In this document: piece by piece, positions 1 to 6,840 of the stretch | Position numbering within the stretch: position 1 is the stretch's first letter | Layout: every line of letters begins with the position of its first letter | Source: JBFHIZ01 sp041596215 | GTDB taxonomy: Bacteria > Bacillota > Clostridia > Lachnospirales > Lachnospiraceae | Direction of reading: 5' to 3' | NCBI GenBank assembly: GCA_041596215.1 | Contig: JBFHIZ010000059.1 | Location: forward strand, 1-6,870 | Length of the DNA stretch: 6,870 bases | Made by a program: the position numbers and the translations under genes | The notes under the pieces: generated by a model | Told to the model about the DNA's origin: nothing | What the model saw: the letters and a program-made list of their open reading frames with translations, nothing else | Databases searched by the model: none

Positions 1-677
1 AACAAAACACTATCCAATTCCGAATTATGCTTTTGGAAAAGTGGATTTATTCGTAAAGCTTCTTCGTATTCCCCATCTTCGCCTATCATTTTCCAAGCTG
101 CTAAATAACAAAGTAAACTTTCCTCACGCTCTCCCATTTCGTATGCTTTAAAAAAATAATCTTTCGCATCCGAAAAATGAAATAAATTTGCGTAAATAAC
201 TCCCATATTATGATATATTTCGCTTTGTAATATTCGATCATTTGAATCTGCTTTTTCTAAAAGTTTTCGATACTCAACCATTGCCCGAAAATATTTTTTC
301 TTTCGAACAAAATAATCTGCATTGCTTTTTCTTTTTTCAAACACATCTAAAGATTCACTCTTCGAAATATTATCTGTTAACATCTCAATTTCTTCGTTTG
401 ATGTTTTCCCCTCTTCTTTTAAAATATATTCACAAAATTCGGATAATGATTTCTTTCGATGAAGAATAGCTTTTAATTCTTTCTCCATATCTTCTAGTTT
501 ACATTCTTCCCCAACAAAGCGAATAAAAGCTGGTGACATAATAGATTTATCAAGCAAGCATGTGTTCTCTTTAATATAATAGCAAACTTCTTCAATTGAA
601 TATAGATTTAAGCGCTGCTTTTCTATATAAAATGGTGTTTTCGCATATGCTCCTTTACATAAATATACTTTACTCAT
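1..677 (-). CDS. TPR-repeat protein of unknown function, third gene of the operon (3' end beyond window)
   Basis: Read leftward from the ATG at 677-675, the frame stays open to the window edge: 225 complete codons plus two bases, so the C-terminus is missing. Residues 1-115 are a mixed, Tyr/Glu/Lys-rich N-terminal region that starts MSKVYLCKGAYAKTPFYIEK and matches no domain I can name. Residues about 119-145 and 152-183 form two tetratricopeptide-like helical hairpins. The second fits the TPR consensus well (YHNMGVIYANLFHFSDAKDY, with the pattern continuing to G182). A third helical pair seems to start near 185. There is no signal peptide or membrane segment, so a cytoplasmic protein is inferred. 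The start is fixed by AGGGG at 687-683 with a 5-base spacer. It begins 8 bases after the Hsp70-like gene and is almost certainly co-transcribed and translationally coupled with it. TPR arrays usually bind other proteins, so a partner of the two upstream products is plausible but unproven. Confidence 0.85.
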   Translation of the reverse strand, partial: MSKVYLCKGAYAKTPFYIEKQRLNLYSIEEVCYYIKENTCLLDKSIMSPAFIRFVGEECKLEDMEKELKAILHRKKSLSEFCEYILKEEGKTSNEEIEMLTDNISKSESLDVFEKRKSNADYFVRKKKYFRAMVEYRKLLEKADSNDRILQSEIYHNMGVIYANLFHFSDAKDYFFKAYEMGEREESLLCYLAAWKMIGEDGEYEEALRINPLFQKHNSELDSVL

Positions 678-682
678 CTTTT

Positions 683-687
683 CCCCT
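683..687 (-). promoter_or_regulatory. Ribosome binding site of the TPR gene, overlapping the upstream stop codon
   Basis: On the minus strand the sequence is TAGGGGAAAAG followed by ATG. The AGGGG core uses the last two bases of the upstream TAG stop codon (688-686) and lies 5 bases from the ATG at 677. This supports the start choice and suggests ribosomes finishing the Hsp70-like gene re-initiate here. Confidence 0.7.
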
Positions 688-1993
688 ATTCCACGGAAAT
701 CACTTCTGTCCATTCTAGTCCCGTTGATTGTGATATCTCTCCAAATCCCAAATCAGCTATATGAATTCGTAATGATTTTTCACTTGTCATATCTAGTTCT
801 ATGTGCATCCTTGTAATCTTTCTTTCATGATAAGGATAACCATCAAGAAGAAATTTTGCCTCTTTTTTCCCTTTTCCAGTTAATGGTGTAAGAATAAAAA
901 TTAATTCTTTCCCGTCTTCCAAAATAATATCATATGATTTTTTCGCTTCAAACCAATTAATTCCTGCATTAAGCACAGCAAAATAACTTTCCTTTCCCGC
1001 ACGTAATACTCGCATTCCTATATTAGTTTTTAACTTATCATTTCCTAAGTATACATGCTCTTTTCCTATTGCTGTTTCTTCATATCTCTCTTTTGCGTAA
1101 TAACAAGCCCCTTTGCTAAATAAATTTGTTCCTTGAAAAACTCTTTTCCCTTTACAAAGATACTTTAAAGTTTCCTTACACCAATCACCTGAAAAAATTT
1201 CTCCTATTAGATACGCTGTGGTAATCCGTCTACCTTCACAAGCATCTTCCATTACGGACTGCATTGCTAAATCCAATCTTGCTAATACCGGTCCTTTCGT
1301 TGCAGCTTGTTTGGGAATCGAAGAAAAGGAAATCTCAGGGAACTCCTCCGTTTCAATAAAAGCAACCACCGGGACTGTCTTTCGATTCATTTCTAAGCGC
1401 ATATATCGAAGATATCCCTTGGAAGAATCTATCATAAGCACTTGGCTATTCCATAAATCTTTTGGTTGTTTAATGATGTAGGAAAAAAAACTCTCTTCTC
1501 TTGTTTGAAAATATACTTTTGTTTGCTCCATAAATCCGAGAGATTCTACACAATGATTTAAAATATCTAACATTTTTTGATTTAGCACATCCACTGTAAA
1601 TACAATACTTTCGACATTTGAACGATTAATTGAAATCGTAAGAAGTGCTAAACTTCGTTTCATAAATAACGCTAATAAATCTTCTGGTGGGAACTCATAA
1701 TCTTCCACACATACCGGAAAGCCTTCCAATGCTTTTGTTACCAAATTTTGTATTAAATTGCCTTCCTTTTTCCCTAATTCTAAGGCGTCCTCCCCGTATT
1801 CCCACTGATTTACATCTTTTCTCTTTGCTAACACTGTCGGTATATTATATGCTTCACCACCTATAACCGTTGAAAAAGTTTCGGGCTCTTCCTCTTCAAG
1901 ATAACAATAACTCATCTGCGAAACATAATCTCCACAATCATATCCGATTACAACTCGTTCACTTTTTTTCCCTTGGTTTACATTCGCTAACAT
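686..1993 (-). CDS. Degenerate Hsp70/actin-fold (ASKHA) protein, DUF5716-like
   Basis: This intact 435-residue protein follows the order of Hsp70 ATPase-domain elements. Residues 15-25 (VIGYDCGDYVS) match the phosphate-1 loop. Residues 51-70 (IPTVLAKR...YGEDA) match the Hsp70 'IPS...VGE.A' segment. Residues 128-175 follow the Hsp70 'vitVPa...INEPtAAAlay' stretch, with E166 where the conserved Glu would fall. Residues 185-195 (VLMIDSSKGYL) sit at phosphate-2, and 260-300 (AYLIGEIFSGD...GACYYA) at the adenosine motif. Residues about 325-435 are beta-rich and could be a short substrate-binding-like domain. Key positions are eroded: DSSKG replaces DLGGGT, GEIFSGD replaces the glycine-rich GGSTR, and the TTN of phosphate-1 is absent. 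ATP binding is uncertain and normal Hsp70 cycling unlikely. There is no signal peptide or transmembrane segment. The name DUF5716 is from memory. The Hsp70-like fold is inferred from motif order only. Confidence 0.8.
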   Translation of the reverse strand: MLANVNQGKKSERVVIGYDCGDYVSQMSYCYLEEEEPETFSTVIGGEAYNIPTVLAKRKDVNQWEYGEDALELGKKEGNLIQNLVTKALEGFPVCVEDYEFPPEDLLALFMKRSLALLTISINRSNVESIVFTVDVLNQKMLDILNHCVESLGFMEQTKVYFQTREESFFSYIIKQPKDLWNSQVLMIDSSKGYLRYMRLEMNRKTVPVVAFIETEEFPEISFSSIPKQAATKGPVLARLDLAMQSVMEDACEGRRITTAYLIGEIFSGDWCKETLKYLCKGKRVFQGTNLFSKGACYYAKERYEETAIGKEHVYLGNDKLKTNIGMRVLRAGKESYFAVLNAGINWFEAKKSYDIILEDGKELIFILTPLTGKGKKEAKFLLDGYPYHERKITRMHIELDMTSEKSLRIHIADLGFGEISQSTGLEWTEVISVE

Positions 1994-1997
1994 ATTT

Positions 1998-2004
1998 CAC
2001 CCTT
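1998..2004 (-). promoter_or_regulatory. Ribosome binding site of the Hsp70-like gene, overlapping the upstream stop codon
   Basis: Minus-strand sequence is TAAGGGTGAAAT then ATG at 1993. AAGGGTG (2004-1998) includes the last two bases of the TAA stop of the large upstream gene, and the spacer is 4 bases. It fixes the start at 1993 and implies translational coupling with the upstream gene. Confidence 0.7.
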
Positions 2005-5000
2005 ATATCATTCTGAATAGTTTTCTAGTTACATAAGATTTCCATGAATACTCTTCACTTAAACGATTCACCGTTTCAAAATCTTGTAGCGTATTTGCAA
2101 TGGAAATATCATTCAAAGCAAAATATCTTAATCCAATATTTTCTCCCGAAATATCCGCCTTTGATATTTCGCCACTTTCTGTCAGTTGTTCTTCTCCATC
2201 AATTTCTTCGGTAATATAATACTGTATTGTCTCTCCGAAAAAAAGAACAAAATCTTTTACAAAAATCCCATAACATACATTTTTCATTTTTTCTTTTCGG
2301 TATTGCTTTATTTCTTCTTTATCTTTTTCGAAAATATAGTGTATCACAACTTCTTTTCTTGGGTCACAACGGTATTCAACAAATGTCTTATCTTGTAATC
2401 CAAACATTTTAGGTTCAAGTTTCGATAATTCCGTGAACATAGGAAGTAAGATACTTCGATTTCTATATTCACAATACACTTTCCAAATAAATTCTTTTGC
2501 ATCCTCGTCAATTCTATCAATATTTTCAGAAAAATACTTCATTAATGCTAATACACATATTTCATTAACTTCTTTCCCTTCTAAGAAAAGTGGTAAATAA
2601 AACAAAAACATGCTTCCATCAAGTACTTTTTCTTTCACAAAATACTCGTAGGCTTGGAGTGATAAATAAGCATTCACCAATCTTACATTTGGATTGTTTT
2701 TATAATATGCATTAAAAATATCATTTGTCTCCGAAATATAAGCCCCAGTGAATAATATTTGAACTAAAATTCGCTCTTCTAGTTCTCTAACATCTAACCC
2801 TTCTTCTTTTCCTGCAATCCAAACATCTCTAAGTTCTCTTGTCATTCCTTCAAAATATTTTGCCAGATAATTTAATGTAAATTCGTCGCTTTGTCCATTT
2901 CTAAAAGCATAATATATCATTTCTATCATTTTTTCATTTAATTTATCGCATTCCCCTCTTCGAATCATACGACTTGCCATTCGAAGAATCGTTTTAGCAT
3001 CCATTCCATCGACGCCATTTTGAATAATCCAATCATAAGCTTGATTAAACATTCCTCTTAACACCATAAATCGAATTAATTCTTTTCTCTCTGAAATATT
3101 TGTTTCTGAAAATGGAATCGATGTCAGACAATCATCCATTTCTTGCATCATATCTGCTTCATAATAATATGGTAATAGTTTAGAACGAATCGATCTTTTA
3201 TATGTTCCAATTACCTGTGTGGAATTTAATAAACTTGCAAAATTAAATTCGACTTCTGGTGTAACTACTACATAATCCCCCATTTTCTCACATAAATACA
3301 TAGCATGCCCTAAATAATTGATTGGATATGGCTTAAGTAGTGGCATTATTTTATCAGGATTGAGCCAGGTCGTAATCGTATATAATTCTTCTAAAACATA
3401 ACGATTTCCCATCGTATCCTGGAGAAAAATATGATATGCATTCCCAAAAATCGGAAACACAGCTTCTCCATCCTGCAAATAATATCGATTCTCACCTTTT
3501 AACTTATCATAAATCAAAACAATTTGAGATATTTCTGATTCTTTCACTTTAATCTTATGCAAATATGTAATCTCTGCTAGTGCTTCCGCTCGTTTTTGAT
3601 TCATCATATCTTTTGTCAATAGTGCTTCATATAAAAATGCCAATTCTGTATTGATATGTTTTGCATCAATTTGTGCTTTTATAAATTTTATTATTGTCTG
3701 TTTATAAGATTGAAACATTTCCATATGTTCTTTTCGATTTTTATATATATACCAGTACAATCTTGCAACCGCTTCATATGGCAAATTACAATCATAAGCA
3801 AAATATAGTAAAACCATTCGAGAAATTTCTTGTTCACAAGATGTAGGCCTAGCAAGCAAATAATACTCAAATAATTTGGTAATCCGAAAGTTTTTATTAA
3901 CCGCTCTTTCATACCAAATATAATATTCCGCCTCTGTTTTATTATTTCTTATTAAAATTTTACAAATTTCTTCTAACAGTTCGTCGTTATTCCAAATATC
4001 ATACAATTTAAACAAAGTTTGTAACAACTGATTGCTACATTCCTTCACTTTGATTAACAAATACAATATCTGTTCAAAAACTTCTTTTTCGAGCATTTGT
4101 TTTTTTATAGCATAGCGAATAACTTGCAAATCAAACCCTTCTAATTTTGTCAAAAAATGAGTATTTGCATTCATTAAATTCAATGCATCTACAAGTAGAA
4201 TTGGACTATTACATCCTTTCATAACTAACTCTTCAATTTTTTTCCAACGTTTTTGTGGGTTGTTGGTATATGTTTCTTCCAAATACAATAAAAACCATGC
4301 CAATCTCCAATTGTCAGGATTCACCCTATTGTATCCTGAAATCACTCCTGTTACTTGATTTACATAATTTTTATCTCTATTTATTAAGGTTGTTAAATAT
4401 AAATAATACGCATGCAAATGCGGTTCCATATCTTCTGGAAGTATGGAATCAATACGATCTAAAATCCATTTTGCTTCATTAGTTCTTTCTGCAGAAATCA
4501 ACATTTGTGCCTGATAAAGTCTCGCAATATAGTTGTTTTCATCCGCCAATGTCATACGCTCAATAATTTCTAAAGAACGACTCGTCCACTCTTTCGCACT
4601 TATTTTCTTAGTACGAAAATCAATATAATATGTTGTCATAAGAAGCTCTGATTCATGCTTCAACCGCAACATTATCTTCTTCTTAGTATTTCCATTCTGA
4701 TGAACTGTCACCGGGACTCTTATTTTTTTTATTCCATATGATAGTACAATTTCTCCATAATTTGTACCTTGATGTAAAGCATACTCATCAATAAGAAATT
4801 GCATACTACAATTGCTTCCCAAAAAATCATCATCCGTAAGATTTGTTTTCGGTACGGAAATAAAATCTCCAAACACTTCCACCGACAATTTTGTATAACC
4901 CCAACCATTTCTCTTAATGTGTAATTTATTTAATGCTTGGCCTTCATAATCATCAATTACAAATTCTTTTTCAGAAATTAAAAACTCCACTCTTTGTTTT

Positions 5001-5578
5001 TTGTTTATCAAAACAAGAAATTCATCTACATTTTTTTCATTTCCCATTTCATGTGCTAATCCTCTATAAATATTTACATAGGACTGTTCATTTCCATGAA
5101 AAATTGAGGAAAAAGAAGCTTCATAAAACATCAACACTGCTTCCATCCAATTACTTTTTGCCAAATTTGTAAAATGAAATAAATTTTTGATTTTTCCTAT
5201 GGATGATTCCATACAAAAAGACTGAATATTAAATTCATAAGGAATATAATACTCACCCATTGTCGTAATAAAACAAATATTTCCTTTTAAAACTGCGCCC
5301 TCTTCTAAATTATGTGTGTCAAAAGCATACGATACATGATAGCAGTTATTTTCTTCTACATACTCTCCTATAATACATTGCATACGTAAAGAAGAAGTAT
5401 GTAAATAGCCCTCTAATTTATCATTCGACGGCATTTTGATTTGAAAAGTCCCTTTTATTGTTTCATTTTTATTTGCTGTAACTTCAATCTTTGTACAAGA
5501 AAAATCTAAAAGTGGATTTTCATAACGAAATATGCCTCTTTCATATTTTTCCAAGATTCTTTCCAAATTTTTCACCAC
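2003..5578 (-). CDS. Large helical-repeat scaffold protein with beta-rich flanking domains, DUF5717-like
   Basis: The frame is uninterrupted for 1191 residues from GTG at 5578. Residues about 25-120 have alternating hydrophobic strands (KIEVTA, GTFQIKM, EGYLHT, GNICFITT), suggesting an Ig-like beta sandwich. A helical stretch (140-195) and a second beta-rich region (196-295) follow. From about 330 to 690 the protein is a run of amphipathic helix pairs resembling TPR or related repeats. A beta-like insertion lies around 695-735, helices resume to about 1065, and a final beta-rich domain (1070-1165) ends the protein. There are no transmembrane segments, signal peptide or catalytic motif. This pattern suggests a large cytoplasmic scaffold. 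It is the first gene of the operon, 9 bases upstream of the Hsp70-like gene. The start is ambiguous: GTG 5578 has only a weak upstream ribosome site, while TTG at 5566 has GGTGA at the right distance, giving 1187 residues. The DUF5717 name is from memory; function is unknown. Confidence 0.85.
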   Translation of the reverse strand: MVKNLERILEKYERGIFRYENPLLDFSCTKIEVTANKNETIKGTFQIKMPSNDKLEGYLHTSSLRMQCIIGEYVEENNCYHVSYAFDTHNLEEGAVLKGNICFITTMGEYYIPYEFNIQSFCMESSIGKIKNLFHFTNLAKSNWMEAVLMFYEASFSSIFHGNEQSYVNIYRGLAHEMGNEKNVDEFLVLINKKQRVEFLISEKEFVIDDYEGQALNKLHIKRNGWGYTKLSVEVFGDFISVPKTNLTDDDFLGSNCSMQFLIDEYALHQGTNYGEIVLSYGIKKIRVPVTVHQNGNTKKKIMLRLKHESELLMTTYYIDFRTKKISAKEWTSRSLEIIERMTLADENNYIARLYQAQMLISAERTNEAKWILDRIDSILPEDMEPHLHAYYLYLTTLINRDKNYVNQVTGVISGYNRVNPDNWRLAWFLLYLEETYTNNPQKRWKKIEELVMKGCNSPILLVDALNLMNANTHFLTKLEGFDLQVIRYAIKKQMLEKEVFEQILYLLIKVKECSNQLLQTLFKLYDIWNNDELLEEICKILIRNNKTEAEYYIWYERAVNKNFRITKLFEYYLLARPTSCEQEISRMVLLYFAYDCNLPYEAVARLYWYIYKNRKEHMEMFQSYKQTIIKFIKAQIDAKHINTELAFLYEALLTKDMMNQKRAEALAEITYLHKIKVKESEISQIVLIYDKLKGENRYYLQDGEAVFPIFGNAYHIFLQDTMGNRYVLEELYTITTWLNPDKIMPLLKPYPINYLGHAMYLCEKMGDYVVVTPEVEFNFASLLNSTQVIGTYKRSIRSKLLPYYYEADMMQEMDDCLTSIPFSETNISERKELIRFMVLRGMFNQAYDWIIQNGVDGMDAKTILRMASRMIRRGECDKLNEKMIEMIYYAFRNGQSDEFTLNYLAKYFEGMTRELRDVWIAGKEEGLDVRELEERILVQILFTGAYISETNDIFNAYYKNNPNVRLVNAYLSLQAYEYFVKEKVLDGSMFLFYLPLFLEGKEVNEICVLALMKYFSENIDRIDEDAKEFIWKVYCEYRNRSILLPMFTELSKLEPKMFGLQDKTFVEYRCDPRKEVVIHYIFEKDKEEIKQYRKEKMKNVCYGIFVKDFVLFFGETIQYYITEEIDGEEQLTESGEISKADISGENIGLRYFALNDISIANTLQDFETVNRLSEEYSWKSYVTRKLFRMI
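5572..5576 (-). promoter_or_regulatory. Probable ribosome binding site for a TTG start at 5566
   Basis: Minus-strand bases 5576-5572 read GGTGA, then AAAAT, then TTG (5566-5564). This mirrors the next gene in the operon, where GGGTG is followed by AAAT and ATG. The two in-frame GTG triplets at 5578 and 5575 may therefore be the Shine-Dalgarno site rather than codons. A start at TTG gives MERILEKYERGIF, close to the N-terminal spacing I recall for this family. Confidence 0.45.
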
Positions 5579-5594
5579 ACTTTTCTAAAATTCT

Positions 5595-5622
5595 TTGCTT
5601 TTTTCTTGTTTTCCATTATAAT
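5595..5622 (+). promoter_or_regulatory. Possible promoter of the cobD-like gene
   Basis: On the plus strand TATAAT (5617-5622) is preceded at 16 bases by TTGCTT (5595-5600), which matches only the TTG of the -35 consensus. It would give a leader of about 95 bases. The -10 is perfect but lies within AT-rich palindromic sequence, so chance is a real alternative. No cobalamin riboswitch fits in the remaining leader, which is too short and lacks any B12-box-like sequence. Confidence 0.25.
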
Positions 5623-5654
5623 GTAGAAAGCAATGTATACTTTGTTATTATAAC
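5614..5654. repeat. Pair of AT-rich palindromes in the divergent intergenic region
   Basis: CATTATAATG (5614-5623) is a perfect 10-base palindrome, and GTTATTATAAC (5644-5654) is perfect around a central T. Their centres are about 30 bases apart, near three helical turns. The second covers the minus-strand -10. The same region carries the direct repeat AAAGCAAT at 5627-5634 and 5670-5677, the latter covering the putative minus-strand -35. They could be operators, but short palindromes built on TATAAT are common in AT-rich DNA. Confidence 0.3.
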
Positions 5655-5676
5655 ATCATACGCATTCGCAAAGCAA
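5647..5676 (-). promoter_or_regulatory. Candidate promoter of the three-gene operon
   Basis: On the minus strand a perfect TATAAT (5652-5647) is preceded by TGT, giving the extended -10 form TGnTATAAT. A weak -35 element TTGCTT (5676-5671) lies 18 bases upstream. Transcription would start near 5640, leaving a leader of about 60-75 bases before the first gene. A second minus-strand TATAAT at 5620-5615 lacks a recognisable -35 at normal spacing. The assignment is by motif only. Confidence 0.45.
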
Positions 5677-5714
5677 TAAGTGAGTAAAAATAATTGCCAA
5701 TAACACATACAGTT

Positions 5715-5720
5715 AGGAGA
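5715..5720 (+). promoter_or_regulatory. Ribosome binding site of the cobD-like gene
   Basis: AGGAGA at 5715-5720 is followed by TTTT and the ATG at 5725. This is a strong Shine-Dalgarno match at normal spacing. It settles the start, which also places the family's N-terminal HG motif at residues 9-10. Confidence 0.75.
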
Positions 5721-5724
5721 TTTT

Positions 5725-6825
5725 ATGATTGCACATAAAGAACATTTTCACGGAAGTGATTTAGAGAAAATTGAAAAAATTTATAATATTAAAAAAGAGG
5801 ATATTATTAGTTTTAGTGCTAATATTAATCCACAAGGTATCCCCAGCAAACTAAAGGAATATCTCAAAAATCATTTGGATATCCTTTCCCAGTATCCTGA
5901 TCGGGAATATACGGAGCTAAGAACCACAATTGGAACTTATTGTGGCTGTCTTGCTAGCCAAGTCCTTGTGGGAAATGGTTCTACCGAATTAATTTCACTT
6001 TTTATACAAACAATGATGCCAAAAAAAGCAGTCATTCTTGCCCCTACATATTCTGAATATGAAAAGGAAATTTTACTTTCTGGAGGATCTCCATTATCGC
6101 TTCCATTAAATATTAACAATAATTTTGCATATGAAGAATCCCTTGTCTTTTCTATGTTATCAGATGACATTGATTTATTCGTTCTTTGCAACCCAAACAA
6201 TCCAACTGGTACCATACTTAATCAAATTGATTTAACAAAATTATTGGAACATTGTAGCCTTCATAATATTCAAGTTTTAATCGACGAAACCTATATTGAA
6301 TTTGTAGATTCTCATGAAGAATACACAGCAATTCCGCTTATTTCAAGATATTCGAACGTCATTATTATCCGTGGTACCTCTAAGTTTTTTGCCTGCCCTG
6401 GTCTTCGTTTAGGTTATGCAATTACTAGCAATAAGGACCTTTTGAAAAAAGCAAATGAAACCATTCGCCCTTGGTCTGTAAGTTCAATTGCTGATGCAGC
6501 TGGAAAACAATTATTTGTCGACCAGGAATTTATTTCGAATTCCTGCTTGATGATGCATGATGAAAGAAAACGAGTTATGGAAAAACTACGTCGAATTTCA
6601 GGCTTACAAGTGTTTTCATCCAAAGCTAATTTCTGTCTAATTAAAATACTTCGCACCGATATTTCAGCGCAAACGGTATTTGATACTGCAATAAAAAAAG
6701 GGCTTATGATACGTAACTGTAGCACTTTCCCATTTTTGAATGATTCCTATTTTCGAATATGTTTTATGCAACCTGCTCAAAATGATCAATTACTTGCATG
6801 TTTATCCGAACTATTCCAATCTTAA
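5725..6825 (+). CDS. cobD: Threonine-phosphate decarboxylase, CobD-like PLP enzyme
   Basis: This fold-type I PLP enzyme is predicted to decarboxylate L-threonine O-3-phosphate to (R)-1-amino-2-propanol O-2-phosphate, the linker joining the corrin ring to the lower-ligand nucleotide of cobamides. Its 366 residues match the usual length of about 360. Recognisable elements are H9-G10, FSANINPQG (30-38), the phosphate-binding GNGSTE (83-88), NPNNPTG (156-162), IDETY (186-190) with PLP-contacting D187, the Schiff-base lysine K220 in TSKFFACPGLRLGY with R228, WSVSSIADAAG (250-260), IRNCSTFP (329-336) and R344 in YFRIC. Compared from memory with Salmonella CobD, the N-terminal HG motif, the WSV block and the IR-CS-FP/YFR end favour CobD over its relative histidinol-phosphate aminotransferase (HisC). 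The family's usual HGGN is HGSD here. The enzyme is soluble and cytoplasmic. No other cobamide gene is in the window, and the left neighbours are divergent and unrelated. A HisC-like activity remains a lesser possibility. Confidence 0.85.
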   Translation: MIAHKEHFHGSDLEKIEKIYNIKKEDIISFSANINPQGIPSKLKEYLKNHLDILSQYPDREYTELRTTIGTYCGCLASQVLVGNGSTELISLFIQTMMPKKAVILAPTYSEYEKEILLSGGSPLSLPLNINNNFAYEESLVFSMLSDDIDLFVLCNPNNPTGTILNQIDLTKLLEHCSLHNIQVLIDETYIEFVDSHEEYTAIPLISRYSNVIIIRGTSKFFACPGLRLGYAITSNKDLLKKANETIRPWSVSSIADAAGKQLFVDQEFISNSCLMMHDERKRVMEKLRRISGLQVFSSKANFCLIKILRTDISAQTVFDTAIKKGLMIRNCSTFPFLNDSYFRICFMQPAQNDQLLACLSELFQS

Positions 6826-6840
6826 TGAAAAACAAGATAC

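Noticed and set aside
242..469. Plus-strand reading frame of 75 codons near the left edge
   Set aside because: It lies entirely opposite the minus-strand TPR gene, whose protein has clear TPR signatures and a good ribosome site.
1218..1481. Plus-strand frame of 87 codons inside the Hsp70-like gene
   Set aside because: It is antisense to a gene with recognisable fold motifs and has no convincing ribosome site or protein features.
2186..2412. Two overlapping Phe-rich plus-strand frames that look like small membrane proteins
   Set aside because: They are the reverse complement of Lys/Glu-rich codons (AAA, GAA) in the C-terminal region of the large scaffold gene; TTT/TTC runs create false hydrophobicity.
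3691..3912. Minus-strand 73-codon frame within the scaffold gene
   Set aside because: It is an out-of-frame shadow of the continuous 1191-residue frame on the same strand; nothing indicates a frameshift.
4255..5172. Plus-strand frames at 4255-4482 and 4933-5172
   Set aside because: Both are opposite the scaffold gene, with composition explained by its reverse complement.
5491..5679. Plus-strand frame spanning the start of the scaffold gene and the intergenic region
   Set aside because: It is Phe/His-rich antisense sequence that covers the divergent promoters, with no ribosome binding site.
5579..5724. Riboswitch, small RNA or attachment site in the divergent intergenic region
   Set aside because: At 146 bases with only short AT palindromes, it shows no B12-box-like element, no stable GC stem and no duplicated attachment core.
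5937..6725. Two minus-strand frames (5937-6215, 6414-6725) inside the cobD-like gene
   Set aside because: They are antisense shadows of a complete, well-recognised PLP enzyme.
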